Below are positions 13,332 to 25,152 of a stretch of 64,000 nt of DNA, in pieces; position 1 is the stretch's first letter, and each line of letters begins with the position of its first letter. The notes beneath the pieces were generated by a model. The model was not told where the DNA came from, made no database searches, and saw only the letters and a list, made by a program, of their open reading frames with translations. Source of the stretch: Astragalus membranaceus (Eukaryota; Streptophyta; Magnoliopsida; Fabales; Fabaceae); contig CM076851.1 in assembly GCA_039519185.1 (NCBI GenBank), positions 26,970,857 through 27,034,856 on the forward strand, read 5' to 3'. The position numbers were made by a program, and so were the translations under genes.

Positions 13332-15690
13332 CTATTTCCCTGAGGGTGTTCGGTGCAGGAAGCCTTTAGCAATAACGCTCTCGGCTGCTTCTCTAATAGC
13401 ATCTGGAACAGGTGTGAAGACAAGTCCCAAGTCTATTAGCCTCCTTGCTGCATCTTTACATGGTGTCAAACCAGGTTGAGTTTCAATTGGGAACCTGCAT
13501 GCAGTTCATGTTCAGATATAACTAGCATACTATACTATGTAAGAAAAATTTGCAGACCAAAAGTACCAAAACAATAATTGTGATGCAGGTTAAATATAAG
13601 TTCTAATTTGCTTAATTAGAAAGTCTATTGGGTTTAATATAAATCCTGATATGTCCCCATAGGAGTAACTTAGTGGTGTCGGTTGAGACACAACATAGTG
13701 CTATGGAGGAGGTACAAGTTAACCACTAACAAATCACCGCAACTGACAAATCCCTTCAACAAATTAACCAGACATATTTGTCTGCAAAGAAAAAATATAA
13801 ATGACATACACAGCCAACTGATCTTATGTCCTGATATGCAGGTTGTTCTGTTCTCCTACATAACATACACAGCCAATTGACCTTAGTTGCCTAAAAATAT
13901 TAAGATTTGTGATGAAGCATGTCATGGTATCACTTTTCTCTAAACGAATCATTGCCAATATATATTCAAAGAAAAGAAGAGACAGAAGGAAGGGGGCGAT
14001 GATTTTGAACATAAAAGTTTTCACATCAATACTGCCAAGTGCTAACAAAATAAGTAAGGGTGTATGTGTGCATGGCCTAGCACAACTGGTTGTTAGGCCG
14101 AATTCCTCCGTGGTTACCCAGATTCGAAACCAGGGTCTCCACTTTGCGTGTCTGAGTTTACGGGTGGTACTTATCATTCCGTTCGCAGACAAAACAAAGT
14201 AAAGGTGTGCTTACTTTGTCTTAAGATTTTCATTTTCCATGTTCAATAAGATATACACACACACATATGCAAGGAGATGATATCCAAAGTGAAGATTAAT
14301 AATGCAAGAAGCAATAACATATTTGAAAATGTTAAAAACAACAATGTAGCATTTTTACCATTTTCAAGTATTTTACTGCTTGACTATGTATATCATTTCA
14401 CTTTCTATGTATTTTATTGAAAACAAAATAACCGGGTCCTTTAGTTTCTCATATAAAGGAAGCCATTGGGAAACAACAAAATGGAATCCCTTTTCCTCTG
14501 GACCAAATCATACTTTCAAACCCAATTTTGTTGCACAATTTTCAATAACTACAAAAAAAATCCAAAATATACCATTACTAGTACACATGTTCATTCATTT
14601 AAAACCTATGCAACACTGACACCTGACACTTCAATTACTTGTTCATATCAAATTAAAATTGGCATCTGCATGTCTGTGTCTGTGTCGATACTTGATCGTT
14701 TAAAACTGATTTCAATCAAAACTACTAAAATATTACTCTTGTAAATTCACTTCACTTAAAACAAAATCAATTTTGATTATATGATCAATGGTTTAACGAA
14801 TAAGAAAACATATCTATGAGTATGAAAATGGACTAACCTGTGAATAGGGAAATCAGGATACAATTCAGAAACAATAGTAGCAAAACTAGAAAATTGATAA
14901 ATCCCATTAGTACAAAGATATCTACCAGCAGCAGTAGGAGTTTCATAAACCAAAACATGAGCTCTAGCAACATCTTTAACATGAACAGCACCCAACCAAT
15001 AAGACTCTTGTGTATCTTTCGACCCCATCATCAACCTCTGCAACACCGCCGAACTCGCATTCAACTCCGATTGCAACAACGGTCCCAAACACGTAGCTGG
15101 ATGAATCGCCACTATATCTAAATCCTCACCATTCTTCTCTTTAAACTCCCACGCGGCCTTCTCCGCCATCGTCTTCGAAACCGGATACCATTTCCCTCTT
15201 GAAATACAGTACTCAACATCCGTCCACGAGGACTCGTCGATTGCCTTTTTCTCCGGCCAATTAGGGTTAGGAACTAAGGCGGAGATTGAAGAAGTGAGTA
15301 CCACGCGTTTTACTCCCACGCGCTTTGATGCTTCCAATACGTTTAGGGTTCCTTGTACTGCGGGTTCTATGAGGTCTTTTTGAGGGTCGGTGGGGTCGTC
15401 GAGAGTACAAGGGGATGCCACGTGGAAGACGCCGGAGCAACCGGTGATGGCGTTGAGGACGGCAGTGAGTCGAGGATGTTAGTTGGGAAGATTGTGATTC
15501 GGGATTTGGCTTCGGGGTGGAGTGTGAAGAGGTGGGAAGGATCGGTGCCGGGGAAGATAGTGGCGTGGATTGAAGTGTAGTGTGGGTTTTGTTTCTCTAA
15601 TAGGGTTCTTATTAACCATGAACCTATGAACCCGTTGCCTCCAGTTACGCATACTACTTCCTCCTTCTTGTTTTGTTGGTTATTAGCCAT
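13332..15690 (-). CDS. Cinnamoyl-CoA reductase-like NADPH-dependent SDR, one frameshift
   Basis: Extended short-chain dehydrogenase/reductase of the CCR/DFR superfamily. Exons: 15690-14838 and 13494-13332, joined AG|G, for about 338 aa if one missing base is allowed. The nucleotide-binding motif VTGGNGFIGSWL is at residues 15-26. The catalytic Tyr-Lys pair is in GKWYPVSK, where authentic CCRs have KNWYCYGK, so the natural substrate may not be a hydroxycinnamoyl-CoA. The reading frame shifts near 15466-15470: the frame before encodes TNILDS, and the frame after resumes with AVLNAITGCSGVFHVASP, as if one base were deleted. The C-terminus (ETQPGLTPCKDAARRLIDLG) is typical of the family. The intron carries a SINE. 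Either a pseudogene from a single deletion or an assembly error. Confidence 0.82.
14064..14196 (+). mobile_element. tRNA-derived SINE in the CCR-like intron
   Basis: A-box-like TGGCCTAGCACAACTGG and B-box-like GATTCGAAACC lie about 35 bases apart. A 12-bp target duplication with one mismatch flanks it: AAGTAAGGGTGT (14052-14063) and AAGTAAAGGTGT (14197-14208). The same family recurs at 50704-50846, sharing the 3' block GGTGGTACTTA. Confidence 0.82.
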
Positions 15691-15830
15691 GTTTGATGTC
15701 TCTGTCTATTTTTGCCTCTCACTTTCAGACTGTTGAACTTTGATGTGGATAAACTACTACGAGAAAACAAACGTCAGAATGTAATAAGAAAATTATTTTC
15801 GCATCGATTGGATACAAATAGAATTATTTC

Positions 15831-16806
15831 CGTTTCATTACGTTAGCGGAGGCCACGCCGGCATTTAACCGTTGACGTCACGTCTTAAGTGTCATGACGT
15901 GTCGTTTGCATAGCAAATAAATATATTATTTAATTCTAAATCCTTCATTTATTTTTTTAATTGAATGAAAATACAAAAAAGAAATTAATTTTAGACCTCT
16001 TATAAGAAGAAGAAGAAAAACAAAAGGAGCAGATCTGTTTTAGATCTGTTATAAGAAGAAGAAGAAGAACCGAAGAACAGCTACCCAGAATCAAAAACAA
16101 AGAGGGGGCTATTGTTCGTTTACATCACGCGATTTATTCAGTATTTTCGAAAATTTGTTTAGGGCTACTGTTCGTTTACATCATGCGAGTAACATACTTA
16201 AAAATCAACCGTTTTCGTTGAACAAATCTTGAGAAATCAGCGTTTGATATTTTCGGTTTCATAACACGCCCTAATCTTAGATCTGGAATTTCACGTTTTT
16301 GGATGAACGATTGTACAAATTATGTTAGGGCTTAAGTTTGCCTTTCAAAAATGAATCCAACGCATATTTATACAGCAGAATGGGCGAAGAAGATGAACAT
16401 GGGTAGCTGTTCTCTGGTGTCACCTTTGATTGAAAAGGAGAAGACGAATTGAATTGGAGAGTGTGAGTGAGTTTTTATTTTGGAGAAAGAAACCAAAATC
16501 AAGATGAAGATTGAAGGAGATGACAGCCAGCGTTTTTTAATGTTTTTAGTTATTTTTCCAATTCAAATTTTCCAATTCAATTTTTAAAAACATTTCAGAT
16601 TAATGTTTTTAATGTTTTTAGTTATTTGTTAATTTCTATTTTGTGTTTCTAAAATTTAAAAAACTTAAATGCTTATGTGTTAATTGATTTAGAATTAAAT
16701 AATATATTTACTTGTCACCTCATTTAATGAATGACACGTCATACATGACACTTAAGACAGCAAGTCAGCCGTTAACTGCCAGCGTGGCAGTGACCAAAAT
16801 GAAATG
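15831..16806. mobile_element. Non-coding element with long inverted-repeat arms
   Basis: The left arm (15831-15942) and the right arm (16685-16806) are complementary over more than 100 bp. They share GTCTTAAGTGTCATG, GACGTGTC and AATATATTATTTAATTC. The interior has AGAAGAAGAAG runs and a near-repeat GGGCTAYTGTTCGTTTACATC (16107 and 16161). No open frame of note. It could be a MULE- or foldback-type element. True ends may extend to about 16905, where the right flank keeps GGACCAAAAGTG motifs. Confidence 0.65.
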
Positions 16807-16929
16807 AAAATGAAAGATAAGGAACCAAAACGGACCAAAAAAAGATAAATGACCAAAATGAAACCTAGAGCAATGATAAAGGACCAAAAGTGTTATTTAG
16901 TCAAAATATAATAGAGAGGTGTCATTCCA

Positions 16930-17892
16930 CCTTTTTTTGACTAATCACCTAGTCGTTCATGAGACTCAATATGTGAATCATGGAGGTTACGCAGCAGAGC
17001 AGTAATGGAGACCAACTCCACCTCTTGCGGCTAATCATACAATGGTTCCAAATATGTTGAAGCAAACATACCAAATGTCGCTTCAACAAGCAACATTTCC
17101 TACATTACAATACAGTCTAACTGCAGTAGCCTCTGTTGCAAATCATGCCCAGCCAATGATGGCTGAGAGTAGACCGATTATCCCTCAGCCGATTGACCCC
17201 AACATGATAGCTGAGGTTATGCGAAGTCACTTCGGCATACAACTAAGGTTGTTGTCTCGGCCTATGTATGAAAAGCCATATCCATATTGGGTGGACAAAA
17301 TGATTCCATTGCCGAGAGGATTTGAGGTCTCAAACTTCACATCTTTCTCAAGCGAAGATGACATGTCTACCATCGAACATATTGGCCGATTTACTGCCCA
17401 ATGTGGAGAGGTTAATCGGAATGAATATCATAAGTTACAACTATTTCCTTTGTCGTTGACAAAGACGACCTTTACTTGGTATTCTTCCTTGCCTCCTAAT
17501 TTCGTGGTAAGCTGGGCAGACATGGAGAGGTGCTTCCATGAGAGGTTTTACAAGCCTCAACCGGGCGTTGCAGCACCCGATTTGATGCACCTGAAACAAG
17601 TAGAGGACAAAACGGTGCTGATTTCATAGAAAGATTGAGGAACCTAAGTAGCAGATGCGCAAAGCAACTCCCAGAAGCAGAGTATGCTGCAATGATTTTG
17701 CGTAACATGCTTCCTCATATGAAAGAAGTTTTGGTTGGCCATGAACTATCATGCTTAAGTCAATTGGCAACCAAAGCTTTCATGATCGAGCGCTTCATTC
17801 GTGAGAAGAGGCAAGAAGGATCTGACAGTGTAATAGTCTTTACGGATGATTCTAATGTGTCTAAAGATGCATCTAATTACCATAGTGATTAG
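16930..17892 (+). pseudogene. Ty3/gypsy Gag remnant
   Basis: Open frames 17042-17629 and 17635-17892 are two halves of one Gag. The first contains the Retrotrans_gag-type fold (FTAQCGEVNRNEYHKLQLFP, FTWYSSLPPNFVVSWADMER) and the second its C-terminal helix region (IERLRNLSSRCAKQLPEAE). The frame shifts by one base near 17615. Upstream, 16940-17041 also reads as Gag-like sequence with a stop. No protease or polymerase follows, so the element is internally deleted. Confidence 0.75.
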
Positions 17893-18193
17893 GCAGTAAA
17901 TGACATGGCAGTCGAGACTTGGCTAACTGACCAGGGGGCAGCTTAAACGTAGCTTATGTGAATTCGTTAATGGCTACACTCTTTAATACGGTTTTAGGCG
18001 ACTTACCATATCCTTTAATAGAGGGTAAATGGAAGTAGCTAATGCATATGCAATGGAAACGAAATGGTGTACCAATCCAAAAAGACAAAGTGTGACGACA
18101 CTTAGCAGTGTCACATTGGCAACGTAAGACTGCTATCTGCAAACACAGTGTCTTCGTAACGTTGGTGTTTCTTCAATCGGCTGATCATACAAA

Positions 18194-18330
18194 AGTGGGG
18201 GGTACCTAGCAGTGTCACTTTGACATTGTGAGTCTACTGTACTGTCTGCAATCCCAGTTGTACAAAACTGGGGGGCACCTAGTAGTGTCACTTTGACATT
18301 ATGAGTCTACTGTCTGCCATCCCAGTTGTT
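18194..18330. repeat. Tandem repeat of about 70 bp in the gypsy remnant
   Basis: Two units share CACCTAGTAGTGTCACTTTG / TACCTAGCAGTGTCACTTTG followed by ACATT(G/A)TGAGTCTACTGT. A third, weaker copy begins near 18095. This looks like untranslated sequence between coding region and LTR. Confidence 0.75.
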
Positions 18331-18594
18331 CCAAAGGATTAAGCTTTCATATGCACTAGAACCATAGTTGTGAAGTGTAAGTAGTTGGCAAAAAAGAGAT
18401 CGGCGGCTGACATAATACGTCATTCGGCTTCCTCTTATCGTCCTCAGCTAAAGGATGAAGGAGGGGATTTGTTTACACCCGATTTTGCCAAGGACTACTC
18501 GACTGACATAGAATCGGCTAGCCGAGGGCTGACTCCCATCAGGCAAAATATAAAATTAGCCGCTTTGGGTCTAATTGATTATACATGACCACGC

Positions 18595-19450
18595 AGCTAA
18601 GATAAGCAGATGAGGAACAGTTGAGGTGTCTACTCGACTGACGTAAAATCGGCCGAGGCAAGACTCAGCTGACGCAAGTCGGCTCGACGTGGCTGCTAAG
18701 TCTATATAGGCTTGGAGGCTATTATTTGGTCTTAATGTGTTAATATAATTATATATTAATTGCCCAAGTTATAGTTATATGATTTAAGAAAAGAAATGTA
18801 ATGGAAAAGGCCAAGTCAAGCTACGGTAACCACCTTCCTACATTTATGGGAAGTGGGCATGAGGGGTTGGTCGAGTCAAAGGAGCTTGCTTTGGGAGCAA
18901 GGTATACAATGCACGTGGACGAGTTTTGACGCTGGAACGGTTGAAGAGAACGTGGAGAAGCGTCGTGGAAGTATGAGTGAAGATATTTTGACCCACCACC
19001 CGTGCTAGTGGAAGAGTGGAACGTGCTTCCTAGTTTTTAGGGCATAGAATAATGTAGTACGTTGATCTTAGTCGATCCAATGGTGAACAGTTGTAGGCTC
19101 GTAGTAGTGGCTGACGAAGGCTCGTGTATGTATGTATGTATGTATGTATGTATGTATGTATGTATGTATGTATGTATGTATGTATGTATGTATGTATGTA
19201 TGTATGTATGTATGTATGTATGTATGTATGTATGTATGTATGTATGTATCTAACTTGTACATTTGTAAAACAGACCCATCAATATCAGCATAAGTTTTTA
19301 CTTACTTTATTTTCCCTTTATCGCTTTCTACTTTATTTTTATGCATTCTTAGTTAGTAGTTCTCCTTCTACACTAGACGCTTTCTTAAGTAATCTAGGAA
19401 CCCGCACCTGAGAAACAGAGTCCATTTCTCAACGTAATCGCTTGATCAAC
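18595..19450 (+). mobile_element. Probable LTR of the gypsy remnant
   Basis: Follows a short gag/pol-like frame (18385-18588, containing AKKRSAADIIRHSASSYRPQ). It contains TCTATATAGGCTTGG at about 18702, a plausible LTR TATA box. Its borders are not resolved because no second LTR copy is in the window. It is interrupted by a TATG microsatellite. Confidence 0.4.
19126..19249. repeat. (GTAT)31 tetranucleotide microsatellite
   Basis: 124 bp, 31 uninterrupted copies. It creates apparent Met-Tyr-Val-Cys and Tyr-Ile-His-Thr open frames on the two strands; these are artefacts. Confidence 0.98.
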
Positions 19451-19803
19451 AAATGGATCACTGTTAGGAGTGCGAGTTAACTAAAAGCAATCGACTAGTC
19501 AACCGAGGAAACATCTATTCGGCTGACTCGGCGGCTTACTCGGCTAAGCACTGAAATTCGCACGGTAACACACACTAAGGTTAAAGAGTTTGTTATAGGA
19601 TAATAAGGATACTTTTGTAATTGTTGGGATGCGTGAACAACATGACCAAGTTTTTTTTGGGTAACAACAACATGACCAAGTTACATCGCACTGATATTAA
19701 GTTTTAGTTCGAACATAGTAGCAGTAGACAACAGCATTCTTATAATTTACTAATATGCAAACAACTAAAAGGATTTGTGTCGAGGAGTGCATTAGACCAC
19801 ATA

Positions 19804-20759
19804 CACTACAAAAAAACTGGTCATTAGCGAGGGAAATTTCTCTCGCAAAATGACCTAAATCCGTCGCTAATAGCCATTTGCGAGGGAATTCGCGAGGGGC
19901 TGGTTCCCTCGCTAATTCCCTCCTCGCTAATGGGATTAGCGAGGGAATTTGAATCCCTCGCTAATTAGCGAGGGAATTTTCTCTAGCTAATTCCCTCGCT
20001 AATGACTGCGATCAAAATTTGTGCAGTTTTTCAAATACTGACTGACATGTGTCCCAATTTGATTGGTTTGTTTTTTTTATATATTTATTATTATATTATT
20101 AATTTTGTGGTTGTGGTGGTGGGTGGTGGTGGTGTCGTGGTGTGGTGGAAGAAGGTGGAGAGAAGGGAAAGGGGAAATCGTAAGAGAGAGAGAGAGAGGA
20201 AAGGAAGAGGAGCTCCGGTGGTGGTGGTGTGGTAGTGGGTTAGGGTTTGTAGGTGAGAGAGAGTAGAGGAAAGGAAGGGGAGAGTAGGCCGTAGGTTGGT
20301 TGTGTGGTGGTGATGGTGGTGGTGGTGGTGGTTGTGTGGTGGTGGAGAGTAGAGGAAGAGGAAGGGTGAAGAGGAGAGAAGAAGATTGAGGGTGTTGTGA
20401 GTGAGAAAGAAGAGTGAGTGTGTTGTTGAGGGTACACGCGGATTTAAGTAAAAAAAAGTTAAAAAAAATTGCGAGGGAATGACCATTTTGTCGCTAATTT
20501 TCACTTTAATTTGCGAGGGATTTAGCATTTCGTCGCTAAACGTCCTTGATCTGCGTGCAGTTTGACTGAATTTTCCCTCCAAACAATTAGCGACGGAAAA
20601 GCCGTCGCTATTACCTTCAATTCCGTCGCTAAATCCAGACAAAAACGACAGATCCTAATTCTGTCGTTATTACCTTCAATTCCGTCGCTAAAGCCAGTTT
20701 TTGCGAGGGACCGTTATTCCCTTGCTAATGTCCCTCGCTAATAACGTTTTTTTGTAGTG
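19804..20759. mobile_element. Non-autonomous CACTA element, 956 bp
   Basis: Starts CACTACAAAAAAACTGG and ends with the complement of CACTACAAAAAAACG. It is flanked by the 3-bp target duplication ATA (19801-19803, 20760-20762), the CACTA hallmark. Both ends carry many subterminal copies of TTAGCGAGGGAA in both orientations. The core (20000-20450) is a G-rich, GGTGGT-repeat sequence without credible coding. No transposase, so it depends on another element in trans. Confidence 0.92.
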
Positions 20760-20859
20760 ATATCCCAATATCTCCGGTGAGTTAACATTGTTGGTATTGA
20801 TCATGTCGCATGTGATTGCATGATTAGATACATTGTGGTTTACCTTGTCCATGTGAGTT

Positions 20860-21168
20860 TACTAGGTACACATTGAAATATATCCCAACTCCATTAAATG
20901 TAATTCATGTTCATTGTAAGGGGTTAAGCTTCAAAGAAGACCGTGAGGTTGGTTCCAACATTGAAGACAACCCCAGTGATGAACTAAGTGTGCACCTTGT
21001 GCTTCAAGCATTAACACGTAGATTTCAGGAAATTGATGTTCCAGACAAAGTGGTGTTGAAAGAAAAATAACTTGAGTTGGCATTCTTGGGCACTACTACC
21101 ATGTTCCCACCACGTGATAAGGTGAACACAAAGAGAGACCCAAAGAAAGTCAAGAGTTTGAAAGCATA
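20860..21168 (+). pseudogene. Unidentified coding fragment, possibly MULE/FAR1-associated
   Basis: A frame from 20873 reads about 65 codons to a TAA at 21068-21070. The same frame continues with LELAFLGTTTMFPPRDKVNT and a Lys-rich end. The pattern PP-x(2)-K-x-NTKRDPKKVKS resembles C-terminal tails of FAR1/MULE-type proteins, but I cannot place it firmly. One stop and no flanking domains point to a gene fragment. Confidence 0.35.
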
Positions 21169-23169
21169 AAGTTTAACAAAACATAATATATCATACTAGT
21201 AATAGGCTGGACATTCAGTCGGTTAGATCGGATTCGGTTATCAAACACCCAATCCAACCGAAACCTAAGACGATAAAATGTCACCCATCTCCGACCATTT
21301 GAGGTGTCGGTTCTGGCGGTTCGGCGGGTAAAATGGCAGATCGAAGCGGTTAAGAAGCAAACAGAAAACTTACATGCAACCCAGAAAATTTCAAAGAAAA
21401 ACAACTTTATAATCAACACTAAAATCTCAATAACAATCCAGAAACTTGAGATCGTTTATCAAACACAACGAAACTAAATCACCAAAGAATACAGATAAGA
21501 AAAGGCAAAAACACACAAAAAAAACTTGCAAATAAATGCTTATGGATCTAGATCTGGCGCAACAACACCACCTCTTATTCTTTATGGAGGTAAAGGTATC
21601 ATCTTTGACGTCAATCTTTAAAAATCTGGTGATGTGTTCTTCATTTGCAGATCTGGTGTATAAGCTAGATAAATGGAGCATTTGAAGTCAGAGAAGCAAC
21701 ATAGGGAAATGGAGATCCGATGTAGTCTAAAACGGCGAGATGATTCTGGTTGTTGGTGGTTCAGCCACCATAAGAAGGTGAACAAGAGATATTGGACTGG
21801 AGGAAAAACAGGAAGAGTTTATGGAGAGACTTGGATGGCTGGGTTTTGGCACAGAGAAATAGAAGGAGAATTGATGGAAAGAGGAAGACTCGATGGAAGA
21901 ATTGATGACGGCTAGGTTTTGCAAATGAGTTTGCAAGACTAGATTAACCTTAATTCTTTTTGGCTTGGTCATTGTGGGCTCATATCTATGATTTATGTGA
22001 GAAACATAATTTGCTCTCGGTCGGTATCGGTTATAAATGAGTTGTTTTATTGCAAACCACAACCGACCAATTGTATCCACTTAAAACCGAGTCAACAAAC
22101 CGATTACCCGCTAATCCTTATTAATCCACCCGTGGAGCAACATTTTGTCTCGGTTAGTTCGGGCTTCGGTCGGGCCCAATATTTTGTTAGTAACACATGG
22201 ATGTCTTTTATGCATTTCAACTTGATAACATGTCAGCTCCTCGGTCCAGTAAAAGGTTAACTCCCTTTCCACCAAAGAAGTCAACTCATCCTCCACCAGG
22301 GAAGTCATATCCCTTTCCACTAGAAAGGTCGGACCCTCCTCCACCAGATAAGTCAAACCAACATTCATCAAAGAAGTCAACTCTTCGTCGAGCCAAGAGG
22401 TCAGCCGGCCCTTGAGTCAATATGTCATCCCCCTCCCATACTCAACCATAAGAGTTCATCTTCTCCTCCACTCATGAAGGCCATACCATTTTGTAGCATA
22501 ATCTCCCTATGAAATTCATCAATACATATTGTGGTACCACAACATTGTTCCTTGCATTACTTGCTACGGGTGAGGGTCGTTGGTCCATAGTACGAAAAGA
22601 GTTGATTATAAAACTTTTGTGTGCGTGAGTTGATGTGCTTGTTGGAATCGAGAAGGTGGAGATTCTAAGGAATTCTAGTATGTTTATAAAGAGTGCAAAT
22701 ATAAAAACTAGAAGACTATTCCAAATGCAACGTATTTGATCGCTGACAGGTATAAGTTAGTCCTCGTCTGTTTATCATTAAGGAGGTGTTACACAATTTT
22801 ACCTTTATATTAAGTCATTACACGTTTCCCTGTTGATGCCCTCCCTCTCTTCTAGTGATAGGTCTTCCTAGTGATGCTAGAGGAACGAGCTAATCTTGTT
22901 AGCTTGTCCATCAACTCCCAACCAACAGTACCCGACTCTATTTTCAATCACCTTCTAGATCATTGCCTCTCTGAACCATGTTGTATGAAAAATATTATAA
23001 AAAAGGGGAAATCACCACCCTCAATTAACAAAAAGTGATAGTATTCATGTCCAATACACATTTTCCCTTGTCAACTATTAAGAAAATCATACCCCCCCCT
23101 CAAATAGTGAACATGTATACATTAGGCTTTGACTAACATTTAGTTAAGTATGCTATTAACATTTAATAG

Positions 23170-23172
<3 letters not shown>
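21169..23172. other. Spacer with no supported gene
   Basis: Contains AACCGA-rich stretches at both sides (21200-21280 and 22060-22180) that may be ends of a decayed DNA transposon. A degenerate tandem repeat of about 25 bp (AAGTCAACTCATCCTCCACC type) lies at about 22250-22400. Open frames here have no domain signature. Confidence 0.45.

Positions 23173-23252
<80 letters not shown>
23173..23252. repeat. (TA)n microsatellite
   Basis: About 40 AT units. Confidence 0.95.
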
Positions 23253-23256
<4 letters not shown>

Positions 23257-23289
23257 CCTCCTTTTAAAGTGATACCTGGGTAGGTCCCT

Positions 23290-24240
23290 AACCCCTTTGT
23301 TCGATTTTTGCGAGGCTGTTTCTTGTCTCGAACTTGCAGGATGGTCAGGTGGTTGATTTTGGCAATTGGGTGGATGGTATTTGGATATGGAGACTCTCAT
23401 GGAGGCGGCGTTTGTTTGTGTGGGAGGAGGATCTTGTGAGGGATCTCTTGCAGCTTCTTCAGCCAGTTGTCCTCAAATCTGAGGTGGATTGTTGGGTGTG
23501 GTTAGGGGATGCCTCGGGGTTGTATTCGGTTAGATCAACGTATGCAGGGCTGACGGAGGACGCTTCTAGAACTTCTGATTTTTCTGATGACCATGTGGCG
23601 GTTTTGGGTAGACTGTGGAGGAGTTTGGCCCCTCCGAAGGTTATTGCGTTTTATTGGCGGCTCCTTTTGGATAGAATTCCCACTCGGGTGAACCTGGTCC
23701 GTCATAGTGTTATCTTGGATCCTTCTTTGGCTGTCTGTGCTTTGTGTGGGGGCGGTGAGGAGTCAGCTTTACATCTGTTTATGCGATACCCTTTCGCCCA
23801 TAGGGTATGATATTTTTCGATGGTTGGGGTGGCAGTTACCACTGCACCGCCACCAGATTTATTCTCCCTATTTATCGCCTTCTGCTCGTTTGGTTGTGGG
23901 TATAAGGAAAAGAGGGGTCTGAACCTGATTTGGCATATTGTCTTATGGCTTATTTGGGATATGCGAAATGAGTGTATTTTTTCAGCAAAATCTCTAGATG
24001 CTAAGCTGGTGCTCTATAGGGGTAAATCCCTTTCGTGGCGACGGTTCCTGATTAGGTCCAATGATCCTCGATGTCTCTATTATGAGTGGCATGTTGCCCC
24101 AGTTATGTCTCTATTTTGGTGCTTATTTGCACTTTGTATATGGGTTATGACATCCCTAGTGTCCTAGTTTTGGTATATATTCTTAGTGTCCTTTCGCCTT
24201 TTGTTTGTGTTTGACAAAATAAAATTTATTGTACAAAAAG
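23290..24240 (+). pseudogene. LINE-type retrotransposon 3' fragment (zf-RVT)
   Basis: The frame from 23334 carries the C-terminal zinc-binding region of a plant LINE reverse transcriptase: WRSLAPPKVIAFYWRLLLDR, then CALCGGGEESALHLF. The homology continues after one-base shifts near 23807 and 23918 (LIWHIVLWLIWDMRNECIF). It is 5'-truncated and frameshifted, so dead. Confidence 0.82.
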
Positions 24241-25152
24241 AACAATTTTAAAATTTCAATGTTCTTAATTTTTTTAGAGTAAAGGCCCAAATTGGTCCCT
24301 GATAATTTTCTTGTCGGACAAATTCGTCCCTGACAATTTTTTTTTGGGACAAATCAGTCCCCCGCATTTTCAAAACGGGACATGTTAGTCTTTCCGTCCA
24401 TCAAGTCTTAGACACCTCATCTAACGCCTCATATGTGGCACGTTATGTGTCAACATGTCACGTTAACCGACACATTATATATCCCTTATTTTGGCCCAAA
24501 TTAGTCTCTAGCTTGACAAATTCTGATATTTTAAAAAAAAAGACATATTCGTGCCCGCACGTGATAGGACAAAATGTTCAAAGCACGTCTAAATATCCAT
24601 TACCGTGGTTTCTGAATACCGGGAACCATTTCACCATCTCCAAACACAAAACGAGAGAGAGGGAGCAGCAAGGTGAAACCCTTTTTCATTTGAAACCATA
24701 TTTGTGTGTGAAGGAGGAAAATGGAAGAACATTGAAGAAAATGAAAGAACATTGGAAAAATTACCTTTCTGCGAAAATTGGAGAATCAACAACACTAGGG
24801 CATACGAAAATTGAAGAATCAACAACATCAGGGCATTTCACGGTGTTTTGGTTCTCTTCATCGTTCCTTCGAGCCACGCTTCCTTTTTCGTTGTTCCTTC
24901 TTATCTCCTTCTCTCTCTTTTGTACGCGTCTAATGGTTTTTTGGTTTTGAAAACCAGAAACCACTTTTGTGGGTAACTAGAGGGGAAACCAAAGAAATGT
25001 TAAGAGGCGAGATATGTGAATTAAAAGTCAGAGTTAAGAGGTTAGGAGGTGAGAAACTATTTTGGGATAGTGTATGTAAGCTTTTCAAAGGAAGAGGGGA
25101 GGGGAGGTGGGAAAAGTTTTGCGGGGGAAGGGCTAATATAGAATTCCAAATA
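24241..25152. other. Spacer with a decayed repeat
   Basis: 24280-24520 has the phrase set GGCCCAAATTGGTCCCTGA / GGACAAATTCGTCCCTGAC / GGACAAATCAGTCCCCC, a degenerate internal repeat of the kind seen at termini of legume DNA transposons. I could not find its other end. No gene supported. Confidence 0.4.

Noticed and set aside
13332..15690. Authentic cinnamoyl-CoA reductase of lignin synthesis
   Set aside because: Lacks the KNWYCYGK signature.
19062..19411. Open frames of repeated Met-Tyr-Val-Cys or Thr-Tyr-Ile-His
   Set aside because: They are translations of the GTAT microsatellite.
20002..20642. Long open frames rich in Val/Trp/Gly or Thr/His/Pro
   Set aside because: They lie inside the non-autonomous CACTA element in GGT-repeat sequence and have no domain.
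22197..22415. Small Pro/Lys/Ser-rich protein
   Set aside because: Explained by a degenerate 25-bp tandem repeat that is open in several frames.
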